NCBI GenBank assembly: GCA_977017575.1
Contig: CDRNVI010000004.1
Span: forward strand, 124,001-188,000
Origin: Paramoeba atlantica
Lineage: Eukaryota > Discosea
DNA: 64,000 nucleotides
Direction: 5' to 3'
Translations under genes and position numbers: made by a program
Shown: piece by piece, positions 21,352 to 31,867 of the stretch
How positions within the stretch are numbered: position 1 is the stretch's first letter
Layout of the letters: every line of letters starts with the position of its first letter
Notes under the pieces: model-generated
What the model was told of the DNA's origin: nothing
Database searches by the model: none
What the model saw: only the letters and a program-made list of their open reading frames with translations

Positions 21352-22005
21352 ATGGTGGAGTCCACTGATGAACTTACTGCTCGCATGAAAATGACGGAAT
21401 GTGGTGAAGACTCATTCTACGACATTCTGGTGGCAAGTGTGGTTCGCACATTCACGAAGCGAACGAATCCCTTTCACCCGCCTACACTTGTGATCTCCCA
21501 CGAAGATCTCGCCGAAAAAGTTAATGAGATCATGGTGCGAGTCTCACAAACAAAGGACAACTTCCTACACGTCACTCGCTTTGTGTGTGGTGTGCAACTC
21601 ACCGTTCCACTAGTCGAAAGAGCCATCATTCACTTGGTGGATCGTCGTGGCCATCTTCTCTTGGACACACTACCGAAAGGAGTGTATTTCATTGGAGAGG
21701 ACCTTGAAATATTCCTAGAACAAGATCCGATGTACGCGCCGCGTCGCTCCGGGGATGTCGGCGACTTCGTTGAAAGTGTATGGCGCTCCGTCTCTGGAAG
21801 ACGATCTCAATTTTGTCAGTCTTGGCGCAAGCGACAACGGGCACAAAAAGTAAGTAGTTCTCCAGTTTTGCAAGAAGAAACAGGCGCAAACACTGAACCT
21901 TCGTTGGACGCACCGCGGCCCCCTATTTCATCATCTAATACGACGTACTCAATTGCTACGCCGAAGTTAACGGCCAACAGAAAAGTTCATTTTCCGTCAC
22001 TCTGA
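21352..22005 (+). CDS. Hypothetical protein upstream of DDE4 transposase
   Basis: A 217-codon ATG frame. The N-terminal 120 residues look folded, with mixed helices and a Leu/Val-rich stretch LTVPLVERAIIHLVDRRGHL. Then comes a basic segment SGRRSQFCQSWRKRQRAQK and a Ser/Pro-rich tail. It lies 250 bp upstream of a DDE4-type transposase on the same strand. PIF/Harbinger and ISL2EU elements often carry a second protein, commonly with DNA-binding or nuclear-import roles, so an accessory transposon protein is plausible. No Myb/SANT or YqaJ motif is visible to me. Confidence 0.45.
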   Translation: MVESTDELTARMKMTECGEDSFYDILVASVVRTFTKRTNPFHPPTLVISHEDLAEKVNEIMVRVSQTKDNFLHVTRFVCGVQLTVPLVERAIIHLVDRRGHLLLDTLPKGVYFIGEDLEIFLEQDPMYAPRRSGDVGDFVESVWRSVSGRRSQFCQSWRKRQRAQKVSSSPVLQEETGANTEPSLDAPRPPISSSNTTYSIATPKLTANRKVHFPSL

Positions 22006-22255
22006 GTAACAGGAAACACTGCGCGAAGGATAGTAAGAAGAAGTATCGAAGATTAAGAGGAATACGAACAGCGATAACAATCATATTCTTTGAAGTCGTT
22101 TTGTATGTAATTCTTGAAGTATGTCACATGAAGTATTGTTATGTCAATAACGCTATTTTTTATGTCAATCAATCATACAGGGATCTTAACTGTTAGCGCT
22201 TAAAATGACCACAAGTACAGTATACTAAGAATAAATCGAAAAGTTAATATCGAAA

Positions 22256-23350
22256 ATGTATGGGATCACAAGGGATCAAGTTAGGGAGTTTTTCGAAGAG
22301 CTGAAAAGGGCTAATCCAAATAAAGTGACAGATGTAGATTTTCGTCGCCTGCAGTCATCCATGTGTATGTGCGCTCTGAATTGCGCTTGGCAACAACTTT
22401 GCGAGCTTCAACCCATGTGGATATCACCAGAAAGCCCCCCCGTTTCAATAAGAACCTTGCGGAAGGATTTTCACCGCGTCGCGGATCTTTGTTGCTCTCT
22501 CCACCTAATGAACCCAAAGTTACGTTTCAAACACGGAATTTCTTGGCTAACAGACGTGGCGTGCATGCTTGATGTGACGACCATACCTTGCCGTTCCCGA
22601 ATGCCGCAAAAGAAGTTTGATCCTGTAGAGAACAAAATGAAGACGAAAGATGCTACATACTCTGGAAAGCACCGTGAACATTGCTTCAAGGTAGAGTTTT
22701 GGTTAACGCTTTCTGGGGTACCTTTCTGCTTTCGAGGACCGATCGTTGGTAGCTATCATGACGCGAAGATATACAAGAATACCCTCACGCATGGAACTCC
22801 TTTATTTGACCACCATAACCAGGAACTTTTTCTTGCTGATTTAGGGTATATCGGTTGTGATCACTGTTTTGTTCCATACAAGGCCCCAGTTCGTGGTGTC
22901 CTTACGGACAAGCAACGTCACTTCAATAATGTTCATTCTTGGATACGTTCAATAATCGAACGCTGCTTTGCACACTTTGACAAATTCTGTTTTTTCCATG
23001 GAACAGATCACGACCGCGCATGGCTAAAGTCTGCGCTTAAGATTGTATCCGTGGCTGTTTACGGGTTGCTAGCCGCAGAGCCACAGTATGACTTCGATGG
23101 AGTAATAAATTCTGATTTAAAGGAGATAGATGAGTCTTCATTTTGTTGGTGTTCCAAAGGTTGTGGGATTGTTGATCCAATGCATTCTCGTCGAGAATGG
23201 CTTACAGAGCACATACACCCCTGGGCAGCTTCATTTACCCCCCCCCCTACAGGTCTTGCATTTTGTTCGATTTCGGAAATATTTGGTATGGGACTGTTTT
23301 TCGCTCCGATCGTCTCGAATCCGCGGTCGTTTTCACTCGAGCGACCTTGA
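22256..23350 (+). CDS. DDE4-superfamily transposase (Harbinger/ISL2EU-like), 3' end replaced
   Basis: A 364-codon frame with the family landmarks. The first catalytic Asp is in DVTTIP (about residue 105). Then come YSGKHREHCFK, VGSYHDAKIYK, FLADLGYIG, an Asn in RHFNNVHSW, and a final Glu in SIIERCFAHFDKF (about residue 241). An HTH-like N-terminal region precedes them. DDE4 proteins cut and paste DNA in the nucleus. The last 45 residues come from the left arm of a MITE starting at 23216, so the authentic C-terminus is lost, though the catalytic core is intact. No TIRs belonging to this transposon were found. Confidence 0.8.
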   Translation: MYGITRDQVREFFEELKRANPNKVTDVDFRRLQSSMCMCALNCAWQQLCELQPMWISPESPPVSIRTLRKDFHRVADLCCSLHLMNPKLRFKHGISWLTDVACMLDVTTIPCRSRMPQKKFDPVENKMKTKDATYSGKHREHCFKVEFWLTLSGVPFCFRGPIVGSYHDAKIYKNTLTHGTPLFDHHNQELFLADLGYIGCDHCFVPYKAPVRGVLTDKQRHFNNVHSWIRSIIERCFAHFDKFCFFHGTDHDRAWLKSALKIVSVAVYGLLAAEPQYDFDGVINSDLKEIDESSFCWCSKGCGIVDPMHSRREWLTEHIHPWAASFTPPPTGLAFCSISEIFGMGLFFAPIVSNPRSFSLERP

Positions 23351-23966
23351 TTTGCTCCGAGACTTTAAAATTTTTGTCCAACAAGTCAATTTTTTTTTGC
23401 TCACCCTAGAAAAATCTACTTTTTTTCTGTTTTTTCCTCAATGGTCAAACGGCTTCTTCCCTCCCGAATCAGCGTATTTCACCAGAAAGGCGAACGCTCA
23501 TCATAGCACGCTACAAGGAACTAAAATCCCTACGTGCTGTAGCTAACGAGCTCAAAATCTCCAGGAATTTTTTTTTCTCTCCAGGAATTCGATGTTTTAT
23601 CAGGAGTACATGTCGATAAATTAAGAAATCCATTTAAAGACTTCCGCAAACGACTTAAATTGGTGGTAGAAAAGAAAGGTTCACATTGGTTATTGAATAC
23701 GTATTCAGCGTCTTTTTTGCCTTCTCTAAGCATGATTTACATTTTTAAAAACATAAAAAAATATTTAAAAGCAAGAAAAAAATTCAAAAAAAAAGGTGTA
23801 CCCTCAAAAATTGTCTAGTCATTTTAGTAAAAAATATTATTCCAATCATGAAAAGGACCGCGGATTCGAGACGATCGGAGCGAAAAACAGTCCCATATCA
23901 AATATTTCCGAAATCGAACAAAATGCAAGACCTGTAGGGGGGAGTAAATGAAGCTGCCCAGGGGTG
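23216..23966. mobile_element. 751-bp mariner-like element with 114-bp TIRs
   Basis: Flanked by TA (23214-23215 and 23967-23968). The arms 23216-23328 and 23857-23966 are near-perfect inverses, starting CACCCCTGGGCAGCTTCATT. The interior, in the frame from about 23466, encodes a helix-turn-helix segment (PERRTLIIARYKELKSLRAV then ANELKISR) typical of Tc1/mariner or pogo N-termini. No catalytic domain remains. It is inserted into the 3' part of the DDE4 transposase gene. Confidence 0.75.
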
Positions 23967-24060
23967 TAGATCATGTAGGATATACTCCAAAACCGCCACT
24001 CAAAGATGCAGGGTAGATTATCTCGTTAAAACAACCCGTACAACAACAATTTCGTCACAG

Positions 24061-24220
24061 TTTGTTTTGTAACACTATTCTTTGTAACATTATTCTTTGC
24101 ATCAGTATTCTTTGTAACAGTATTCCTTGTAACAGTATTCTTTGTAACAGTATTCTTTGTAACAGTATTCTTTGTAACAGTATTCTTTGTAACAGTATTC
24201 TTTGTAACAGTATTCTTTGA
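24061..24220 (+). repeat. 15-bp minisatellite TATTCTTTGTAACAG
   Basis: About ten consecutive copies; the last six are identical or nearly so and the first four are variants. Non-coding. Confidence 0.9.
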
Positions 24221-25212
24221 TGTCCTCTGTGCTCAGTAGCAACATTTTTGTAGAAAAAAACAGTCTAAATATACATGAAACTTTTTTTTTATTTTCCTTC
24301 TTTTTCTACTTCCTTTTTTTACTTTCCTTGTTTTTTCGTCTGAAACTTTGGATCCATGTTCTACATCCGCTGTTGTCCTGCCCACTACTTCTACGCTTCT
24401 CATCCTTCACCCCTTGAATCTTCACCTTGTCAGGTACTTTTAACAAATACAGAGTTTGGCATTTCCCGGCCCTCGATATCAGCACTTCATAAGGGGTTGT
24501 CGTTGGTACAGCACATTTACCTGCGTCAGGCGTAGGCTCCTACTTCTCGCGTAGGTTGAGGTGCATATAATGATGCTCGAAGCATCAGCATCGACTCATA
24601 AGGAGATCCCCATCAATGCCCCTTTTCGGCGTGAAAATATTGTTTGATACAAAATTAAGGGCGAGAAATCTGAGTGTAAAAGTCCAATAATAATTTATTA
24701 ATAATTTATCAATAATTTATTAATAATCTATTAATAATAATTATTATTACCGAACTGAATTATTAATAATCCTGCAGCTATGAACATGATATGAAAATGG
24801 GTAAAAATGTACGATGAGAAAAAAAAAATGTTCAGAGTACTTAAAGCATATGAACAAGGTGTTAGAGAGCGGGGGGTGGAACATTGGATATTAAACTTGT
24901 CTTTGTGTAATCTTCTTTCCCTGCAGTGATTGTATTTATGGGGGGTTACCCGGCAAATATATCAAAAAATGGAATGTTTTTTGTAAAACAAATCATTTGT
25001 TCGGCTCATTTTTTCCAAAAAATATTTCGATCCTAAGAGTCGAGAAAAACCAGTTTAAACGGCGGGAAACGCACCTAAGTGAAATTCTCTACACGTTCAA
25101 AAAAAAGATTATAAAAAACAGACCTGTTTTTCAATTTTCGAGGGGGGGGACTTATAGCTGATTGCTAGTGTAAGTCAAGGAATATTGGATAAGTCAAGAA
25201 GCACTTCTGTCC
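24221..25212. other. AT-rich spacer with ATTAATAATTTATT block
   Basis: A cluster of TTAATAATTTATTAATAA words lies at 24686-24770. The same type of AT block occurs inside the pogo-like pseudogene at 27938-28015 and 28220-28300. No gene was recognised. Confidence 0.5.
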
Positions 25213-25560
25213 TGCTCCCGGTGAGGCCCCGGAGTTGCGAGAGGCCTCCATACCCCACAACTACCACCTCCCCCCCCCCCCCTATTTAGCGGGGGTCGCG
25301 CGAGCAACGCCTGATAAATGGGGGGAAGGTGGTAGTTGTTTTGGGGAATATGAGAGGCCGAACGCACGGAGGGGCCGGCCGGGACAATGAACCCCGACCT
25401 TCTTTACCCGTGTACGACAGAAACCGGCGAATGCTAGGCGTAACATTAAGCTGAGAAGCCCAAGTCAATTCACCTTTGCTCCCGGTGAGGCCCCGGAGTT
25501 GCGTAAAGGCCTCCATTCCCCACAACTACCACCTTCCCCCCTATTTAGCGGGGGGGAAAA
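25213..25560. repeat. Complex terminal repeat of a Merlin-like element
   Basis: A direct repeat of about 90 bp (25213-25300 and 25473-25557) contains GGTGAGGCCCCGGAGTTGCG, CCACAACTACCACCT and a C-run before TATTTAGCGGGG. An inverted copy of the last part lies at 25310-25360. It directly abuts the end of a Merlin-like transposase frame, so it probably includes that element's TIR plus a later duplication or insertion. Confidence 0.5.
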
Positions 25561-25565
25561 GAGCT

Positions 25566-26247
25566 TCATGCGGTTGGTGCGGACGTCCTCTGCATTGCCA
25601 AGGCGACCGCCCCGACTTTTTAGCTCCTTTTTGAGACTTGAATTAGCTGCCTCCACGGTGTTCGTGTGAACACCAGTTGCAGCAACCCACTACTTCTTGT
25701 GGTTTACTACACCATGGCGCCACTCTCTACTTAGGTACTTGCTTGCTGCGGCACCTCCGGTGGTATCAAGCACTTGATCACAATTCACAAGTGTATGGTA
25801 CCAGGAAGATCCGTCACGACGTACTCTTTTCCCTTTCCCACATCCCATGCGTTTAATCTTGGAAGCGCAAGTCTCGTCTTTTTGCATAAAGACTACCGTG
25901 CCTTCGGCCGCATCAAAACGCATGTCGTGCGCCATGGCAATTATGAACTCAAGCATTTGCGTGACAGCCATAACAGTCACTCTACTCGGCGTACTTTCGC
26001 GCAAAATATGCTTGACTGCTATTCCTTGCGCCAAAATGTATAGGATCTGCAGAGTGTCTTTGATGCCCCGTTTGCTCTTCTGACTGAAAAGGGGTTCCAT
26101 GATGCTGTACCGAGCCTGGCAACCGTTGGTCTCCAGGTCAGGGCAATACCAAAACTCTCCGTCGCAGACGCAAAATAACTCCTTATTTCCATGGTACTTT
26201 TTTTTGTTACACCAGACCTGTTGTGCCACCAGCCGATGATTCCGCAA
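25566..26247 (-). pseudogene. Merlin/IS1595-like transposase remnant
   Basis: The minus-strand frame has a short Cys-based N-terminal region, a helical block, then VVFMQKDETCASKIKRMGCG and GKGKRVRRDG. These resemble the first catalytic Asp segment of Merlin/IS1016-type enzymes. Near the end come VNHKK, an in-frame TAG (25690-25692), then WVAATGVHTNTVEAANSSLK, which carries the expected HTN-x-(I/V)-E motif. The stretch between the first Asp and the VNH motif is only about 35 residues, so an internal deletion is likely. Merlin elements are cut-and-paste transposons. This copy is inactive. Confidence 0.55.
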
Positions 26248-26399
26248 CCAACGAGCTACGATTTCTTCACTCTAGTCCCCAAAATTAATGAAAGACAGAT
26301 GCTCAATGCAAATAAAGTCGTCACAAGCCTCACAAAACCAGTTCACACTACGCTGAGGCATAAAAAAAGAAACAACACAAGTTACGGCTTATGCATTAT

Positions 26400-26462
26400 T
26401 CCTTGACTTATGCAATATTCCTTGACTTATGCAATATTCCTTGACTTATGCAATATTCCTTC
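26400..26462 (+). repeat. 19-bp tandem repeat, three to four units
   Basis: Three exact TTGACTTATGCAATATTCC units followed by one partial unit. They lead straight into the 30-bp minisatellite. Confidence 0.85.
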
Positions 26463-26935
26463 AATTATGCAAGTGGCCAGTGGGCCAGCCCTTGAAAAAG
26501 TGGCCAGCTGACCACCCTCTGAAAAAGTGGTCAGCTGACCACCCCCTGAAAAAGTCGCCACCTGGCCACACAAGTGGTCAGCTGGCCACACTAGTGCCCA
26601 CACAGAGTGGCCACCTGGCCACTCTAAGAAAAAATGTCCAGCTGGCCACCCTCTGAAAAAGTCGCCACCTGACCACACCCTGAAAAAGTGGCCACCTGGC
26701 CATCCTCCGAAAAAGTGGCCAGCTGACCACCCCCTGAAAAAGTCGCCAGCTGGCAACACCCTGAAAAAGTGGCCACCTGGCCACCCGCTGAAAAAGTGGC
26801 CACCTGCCCACCCTTTGAAAAAGTGACCATCTGGCTACCGTCTGGAAAAGTGGCCGCCTGGCCACCCCCTGAAAGAGTGGCCACATGGCCACCCTAAGAA
26901 AAAGTGGCCAGCTGTCCTTTCATGCAGGAGGTGGC
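26463..26935 (+). repeat. 30-bp minisatellite with palindromic core
   Basis: About fifteen imperfect units of GAAAAAGTGGCCACCTGGCC plus ACCCCCT. Each unit contains a palindrome close to GTGGCCAGCTGGCCAC. Related single units recur at 27003-27085. A 30-bp period keeps several frames open on both strands; the translations are repetitive and not convincing proteins. Confidence 0.9.
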
Positions 26936-27645
26936 CAGCTTGAGACTTTTTTTGGACGTCGCCATTCATCTTACGTATACGAAATGCAAAATGCATTTTT
27001 TGGTAGTCAGCTGGCTATTTTTCCAGGTGGTGGCCATCTCACCATTGTGCCAGGGCGTGGCCAGCTGGTCACTTTTTCAAGGCCGAGAAAATCATACCTT
27101 TTTTTCGTTCATTTGTTGTGCCGTCGGCGAGTGAAAAGAGTTTTAAAAAAAATGATAGTTCTGGAAGTTAGTTTAGGAGCTCAAAAATATTCCCCAAACT
27201 TTGAAACAGCTGTAGTCTGTCAATTTTGGGAACATGATCAAGCATCTTCGCGTTTTTTTCGGATTTGAAATGTCCGTCTCTGAGCCGCATTCCGAGTCGC
27301 GTTTTTGGTAAAAGGGTTCTAGAAACTGCTGATTGTACTCGATTTTTTTCTTTTTTGGAATATTACAGAGATTGATTGATGAGTCATACCTCTGTTTTTA
27401 AAATTTTAAAAAAATCATTTTTGTACTCGTTTTATGCCCATTTTAGGCTCGCGGAATTAACCTTAGTAAGCGAGTTGGATACCGCATCTCCCTCAATAAA
27501 ATACACTCAACACAATTATTTATGTAACAAAAAACAGGAAAACAAAAATTTGTGTATTTTTTATTGTGCAACATTTTTAAAAATGGAAATTTTATTATTA
27601 TTATTTTGCTCAAATTCTAAAAAAAGAATTTTTTGAACCTATCAT
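26936..27645. other. AT-rich spacer after minisatellite
   Basis: Contains stray minisatellite units near 27003-27085, then AT-rich non-coding sequence. Confidence 0.4.
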
Positions 27646-29077
27646 GAGCAACGATGTGGGCGATATGTTGCGGTTGAAGTCCCTTGTGATTTCATCCCAG
27701 GATGATCGGGAAAACTATGATCTTACCACCGACGAAAAGGAATAGCTCTTCGAGAATACGCGTGGAAAGTTTAGCGGGGAAGGGGTGCGGATAAAATTCG
27801 AAAGAAAATTTAATCGATGTCTTAGCGCCTCGGCTGTATCAAAATACAAAAAGATACTGTCTTTTATATGATGAGGTATCGGTTCGTGGACGTACTGCCC
27901 TCTTGAATCGAGAGGAAGAATCCATAGTAGAAGCTAATAATTATTACGTTAATAATTATTAATAATTTCTATTATTGGGAGGAGACAAATTATTAAGAAT
28001 TATTAAGATTTGATGGCAGGCCCGAAATATGGCAGTGACAGGGAAGACCGCGAGGACGGCCTGCTCACAAGTAAGTTTTTCAGCGGTATTTCTCATTTTG
28101 CTTGCGACATTTCAAAGCCAATACGTCGAGTCGTCAGGACTTCTAACGAACCACCAATCCATTAGAATATCGCTGTCCGAGGCTTTCGGCATTGACCAAA
28201 ATGTGACAAAAATAAGTGTATAATAATTCTAAATAATTATTAATAATCATTAATAATAATTTATTGGTAGAGGTTAAAAATATTAATAATTCTGCTACTA
28301 TGGAGGAATCACGTCTTCTAAAGGCTTTTATCTTGATTAGACAGACTGGGGCATCTATTGAGGCGGGTAGAGTGGCCAATATAGCTAGAGGAATTAAAGA
28401 ACAAAGCCAAAAAGGAACAACAACGTTAAGCGACGGTCCTTTGAAGTTTTCAATTTCCTGGGCAAACTCATGGATGCATAGAAACGGAATTCGAGTGCGT
28501 CGAGCTACCACAACTCGAACAGTAACTCTTTTAGAAATCGTGAAAGCAGCGGAGATTTTCTTTTCTGAACTTCGAAAAATAAGCCTTATAGGACTTCGAA
28601 AAGAAATGGTTTTCAATGCGGATGAGTTCCAATCTAAAATGGACTTGGGAGCGCATTGAAACTGGACAGAAGCGCAGTATTGCTATTCAGAACCGGAAAG
28701 GGGGGTTTACATGCAATATTTTGACAAATGCTGCAGGAGACATTAAATTACTACAGTTCATCTTTCAAGGAACGTCCCGCATGTTTGTCGACATTCCGGA
28801 GAGCGATCGTATCCTGCAATGTGCTCGCACAGGGTCACATTACCAAGACTCAAGCACTTGGACCGAGTTTCTCGAAAGATTCTTGCGTATTGTACGTATC
28901 GAACGCCAAAAAAATGGAGACCCAGATGCCACAGCAGTTCTCATAATAGATGGAGCTACCCAACATTTGCATACCGCCGCTGCGATCGAATCAAAGAATT
29001 GCAAATGTATTCAGATTCCGGCAAAAATGACTCACGTCTTTCAGCCTGCCGACCAATTTGTACACGTCCAAATATAG
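27646..29077 (+). pseudogene. pogo/CENP-B-type transposase pseudogene
   Basis: Fragments in changing frames line up as one pogo-like protein. First comes an N-terminal region from the ATG at 27646, with an in-frame TAG. A piece GRTALLNREEESIVEA (about 27888) follows, typical of the CENP-B-type HTH. From 28300 there are SWANSWMHRNGIRVRR and then MVFNADEFQ, holding the first catalytic Asp. A one-base shift near 28640 leads to ERIETGQKRSIAI, then AVLIIDGATQHLH (second Asp) and FQPADQFV (third acidic residue). AT-rich blocks at 27938-28015 and 28220-28300 interrupt the frame. The catalytic triad is recognisable but the gene is broken at several places. Confidence 0.7.
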
Positions 29078-29123
29078 ATACATTAGTCACACCACCTACA
29101 TTTCCCTCAATAAAAAAAAATCG

Positions 29124-29743
29124 GTTCACCGGCACTATAAATGTAGGTTGAAAACAAGTAAAATTTGTTTGAACAATCTTGCCCAAAAGGACTCAGGAAA
29201 AAGTTCTTGATCTTTCGTTGATCTCTTTTCTTATTTTTTTTTGCTTACTTACCAGACCACACGTTTTTTCGATCAGATGTGCCCCCTACCTCTAATGGTA
29301 AGACCCCAAAAAACGTCCGAAATATGGGGAGAATACGAAATATGGGGAGAATCGGGTATTTCTACCAAAAGTTGGATTATTCTGGATCGTTTCGCAATTT
29401 TTTCCTTTTTAGTCCCTTCATTAAACGCGGAAGCAGTTCTCAACGCGAAGGGAGTAGCCGTGGTGGCTTCCAAGAGGGTTCAAGCTGGATGGGAGTGTCT
29501 GGGAGCGCCTGGGAGCGCACCTTATCCTTTTTACAGGTCACCAATACCAAGTAGACCACTGTAGTAGACCAATGTAGTATATATCCTGGGCGGTCCATTG
29601 AGTATTCCAAGTATTGAAATATAAGTTGGAACGTCATGAGTATGAGTGGAAACGTTTTAAAAAGTCACGTAAAAGTTTTTTCGAGCGGAAAAAAATCATC
29701 AGAAAAAAATTGATTTTAACCTACATTTATAGTGCCGGTTACC
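29124..29743. mobile_element. MITE with ACCGGCACTATAAATGTAGG TIRs
   Basis: The 22-bp perfect inverted ends start at 29128 and finish at 29739; outer bases differ slightly (GGTTC versus GGGTA). The interior has no ORF of note. The target duplication is not clear. Confidence 0.6.
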
Positions 29744-29920
29744 CAAAAACTCTTCTCAAAAATTTGTGCAACAAATATTTGTGAATTTTTTATTGTGCAA
29801 CAATTTCAAAAGTTGCAAGGGGTGTACGCCATCCATAGAACAACATTTTCAGTAGTTTTCAGTAGAATCGAAGTCACCAATATTATTCAGGCTAATGTTG
29901 TGCACCCTAGACAGGGTATA

Positions 29921-31131
29921 CAGGGGGGGGCCACGAAAACTGACTAGCTTCGCATTTTAGCCTCGTGAGGCCGTTTGTGCTATTTTTTGTTGCAAACGAG
30001 AGATCTCGTTCTGAATATCGTGTCTACGCTATTTAGAACTCGTTTGTATAAACCTGATATTTTGTATTTCGAAAATACTGAAATTTAAGACGATTTATTT
30101 TGCAAAAAGCATAAAAAATAGTAAAAAAGTTGGTTTTCTCTTCTTTTTTCTTCACTATGGGCAAGCGGCATAGATTAAACCGTCGCCAATTGTCCCCAGA
30201 GCAGTCTTCGTATTCCATACGCATTGTTTGCGCACACGAAAGACATCGTGGTACAAGTATTGAAGACACGGCACGAATGATGAACTGTTCTGAGAGCTCT
30301 GTCTATCGGTACAAGGCACGTTTTGATGAGTCAGGTGACGTGGCACGTGCGAGCTACTCGCTCGATAATGCCGTTGATACGGAGGAATTCCGTGCTATGC
30401 TCTGTACCCTTGTTGATGATGAGAAAGACACGTCATTCGGGTGTCCGGGGTTTAAATGGGTACACAAGAGAGTGTTTCCACGAGTTTTCCCAGAATGAAA
30501 CCGTAACAAACGAAGTTTTTCTGAGAACAATGAAGAAGCGAAATGGGCTTTTTAACTGGATGCATCGGCGGCCGGGGGCTGCTGTTGTCCTTGACAATGC
30601 GCCAGGGCACGGGGCAGCCCGGAGAATAGGTAAGCTGGAAGGAATTAAAATTATTGACTGGTCTTCGAAATCTCCTGATCTCAATTTGATTGAGAATTTG
30701 TGGAGTATGATGGATAAGTACATCCACACCCATCTTCGTCCGAAAAATCGAACGGAATTGCAAGCTGCTATTCCTAAGGCGAAGGACTACTTGTTGGCAG
30801 AGTGTCACGAGGCGTATGTGAACACGTTACAGAGTCTTCCCACACGCCTCGCTACTCTACGTGAGCGTGGAGGTGGGAATACTGGATATTAAGACTTAGT
30901 TTCTACCGCGAAAGGCCAAATATTACTATTTTGCGCTCTTTTTTCAATTTGCAAAATCTCAAAAATTTCAGTTTTTCGACCCATGGGAAAGGCTTGCTTT
31001 CATCAGTTTTTGTATTCTAAATAGCGTAGACACGATATTCAGAACGAGATCTCTCGTTTGCAACAAAAATTAGCTCAAACGGCCTCACGAGGCTAAAATG
31101 CGAAGCTAGTCAGTTTTCGTGGCCCCCCCTG
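29921..31131 (+). mobile_element. Tc1/mariner-like element, about 1.2 kb, long TIRs
   Basis: TA flanks at 29919-29920 and 31132-31133. The TIRs of about 115 bp start CAGGGGGGGCCACGAAAAC and include GCCTCGTGAGGCCGTTTG and GAGAGATCTCGTTCTGAATA. A second copy missing its right end lies at 50112-50618. The shared word ACGAGATCTCTCGTTTGC also occurs in the monomers at 40949-41530. Confidence 0.85.
30157..30892 (+). pseudogene. Tc1-like transposase, internally deleted
   Basis: The ATG at 30157 starts MGKRHRLNRRQLSPEQ, followed by a first HTH (RHRGTSIEDTARMMNCSESS then VYRYKARF). The frame breaks near 30440-30500. A second frame then carries the enzyme's back half: VVLDNAPGHG (second catalytic Asp), KSPDLNLIENLWSMM (third residue, Glu, 34-type spacing) and a C-terminal helix. 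The region with the first catalytic Asp (usually WSDE or similar) is missing, so the product cannot be active. It lies within intact TIRs, so the copy could be mobilised only in trans. Confidence 0.75.
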
Positions 31132-31289
31132 TATAGACGAAATCAATGCGGAAATACAAAAAGAACGTATCAGACGTACGCAAAATTACGAAAATCATTT
31201 GTAAAAAACGAAAACAAATGCATTTTTTTCTCAAAAAAATAGGGTCAATCTAGGGTACATTTTTGCCGGATAATAGCCAAAAAAATCAG

Positions 31290-31350
31290 GAATTACCCAA
31301 AACCGGTGGTAGTTACTCAAATAAAACTTTAGTATTTGAGCGCACGGTAT
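31290..31350 (+). repeat. Right-end fragment of the 351-bp MITE family
   Basis: Resembles 20272-20328: AATTACCCAAAACCGGTGGT, then a T/A-rich stretch and GAGCGCACGGTA. The left end is missing. Confidence 0.5.
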
Positions 31351-31867
31351 TCTAGTTTTTTTTGAATTCGTTGACATTTAGTTACTTTTAGGAAAACTTT
31401 TGAAAAGTGTGTAAACTTCTTTCAATCTCATCACATTTATGCAGCATATATTACCCGAAACTGTTTCCAGCCCAAATACTCCGAATCCGTAGCCAAACTT
31501 TGGCTGACAAAGCCATTGTGGTGCCAATATACTGTATATTATCCGACAAACATTTTTCCGAAAAATGTTTGTGCTGTGCTTAACATTGTTAAAGGATTCT
31601 CGAATGCTGCAAAAATGAACTAAAACGGATAAAAAAATTATTATTTCCGCGGGGGGGGGCAAGACTTCAGAGAAGGGATGTATTTGTCATCTTATTTGGC
31701 ATCAAAAGGCGGCACTAGTAGTACACTACAACTTTTGTTCCAAAAATAACGAACTGGTTGTATACGTATGAAAAAATAGTCAAAGTTGTTAACCCCCCTA
31801 GGCCCACCGGAAGCCTACCCCCCAAAGCATTGTTTTTCTTCTAATTAATCTTCTTTTGAACTTTTTA
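31351..31867. other. Spacer downstream of the 882-codon gene
   Basis: AT-rich; holds a LINE 3'-UTR scrap at 31795-31823 (CTAGGCCCACCGGAAGCC) matching the 3' end at about 12331-12357 in inverse orientation. Confidence 0.4.

Noticed and set aside
24061-24220. Possible CRISPR-like array
   Set aside because: Units of 15 bp are contiguous with no spacers, and the window is eukaryotic.
26427-26892. Gly/Trp/Phe-rich repeat ORFs on the minus strand
   Set aside because: 30-bp minisatellite keeps frames open; the translation changes arbitrarily between units.
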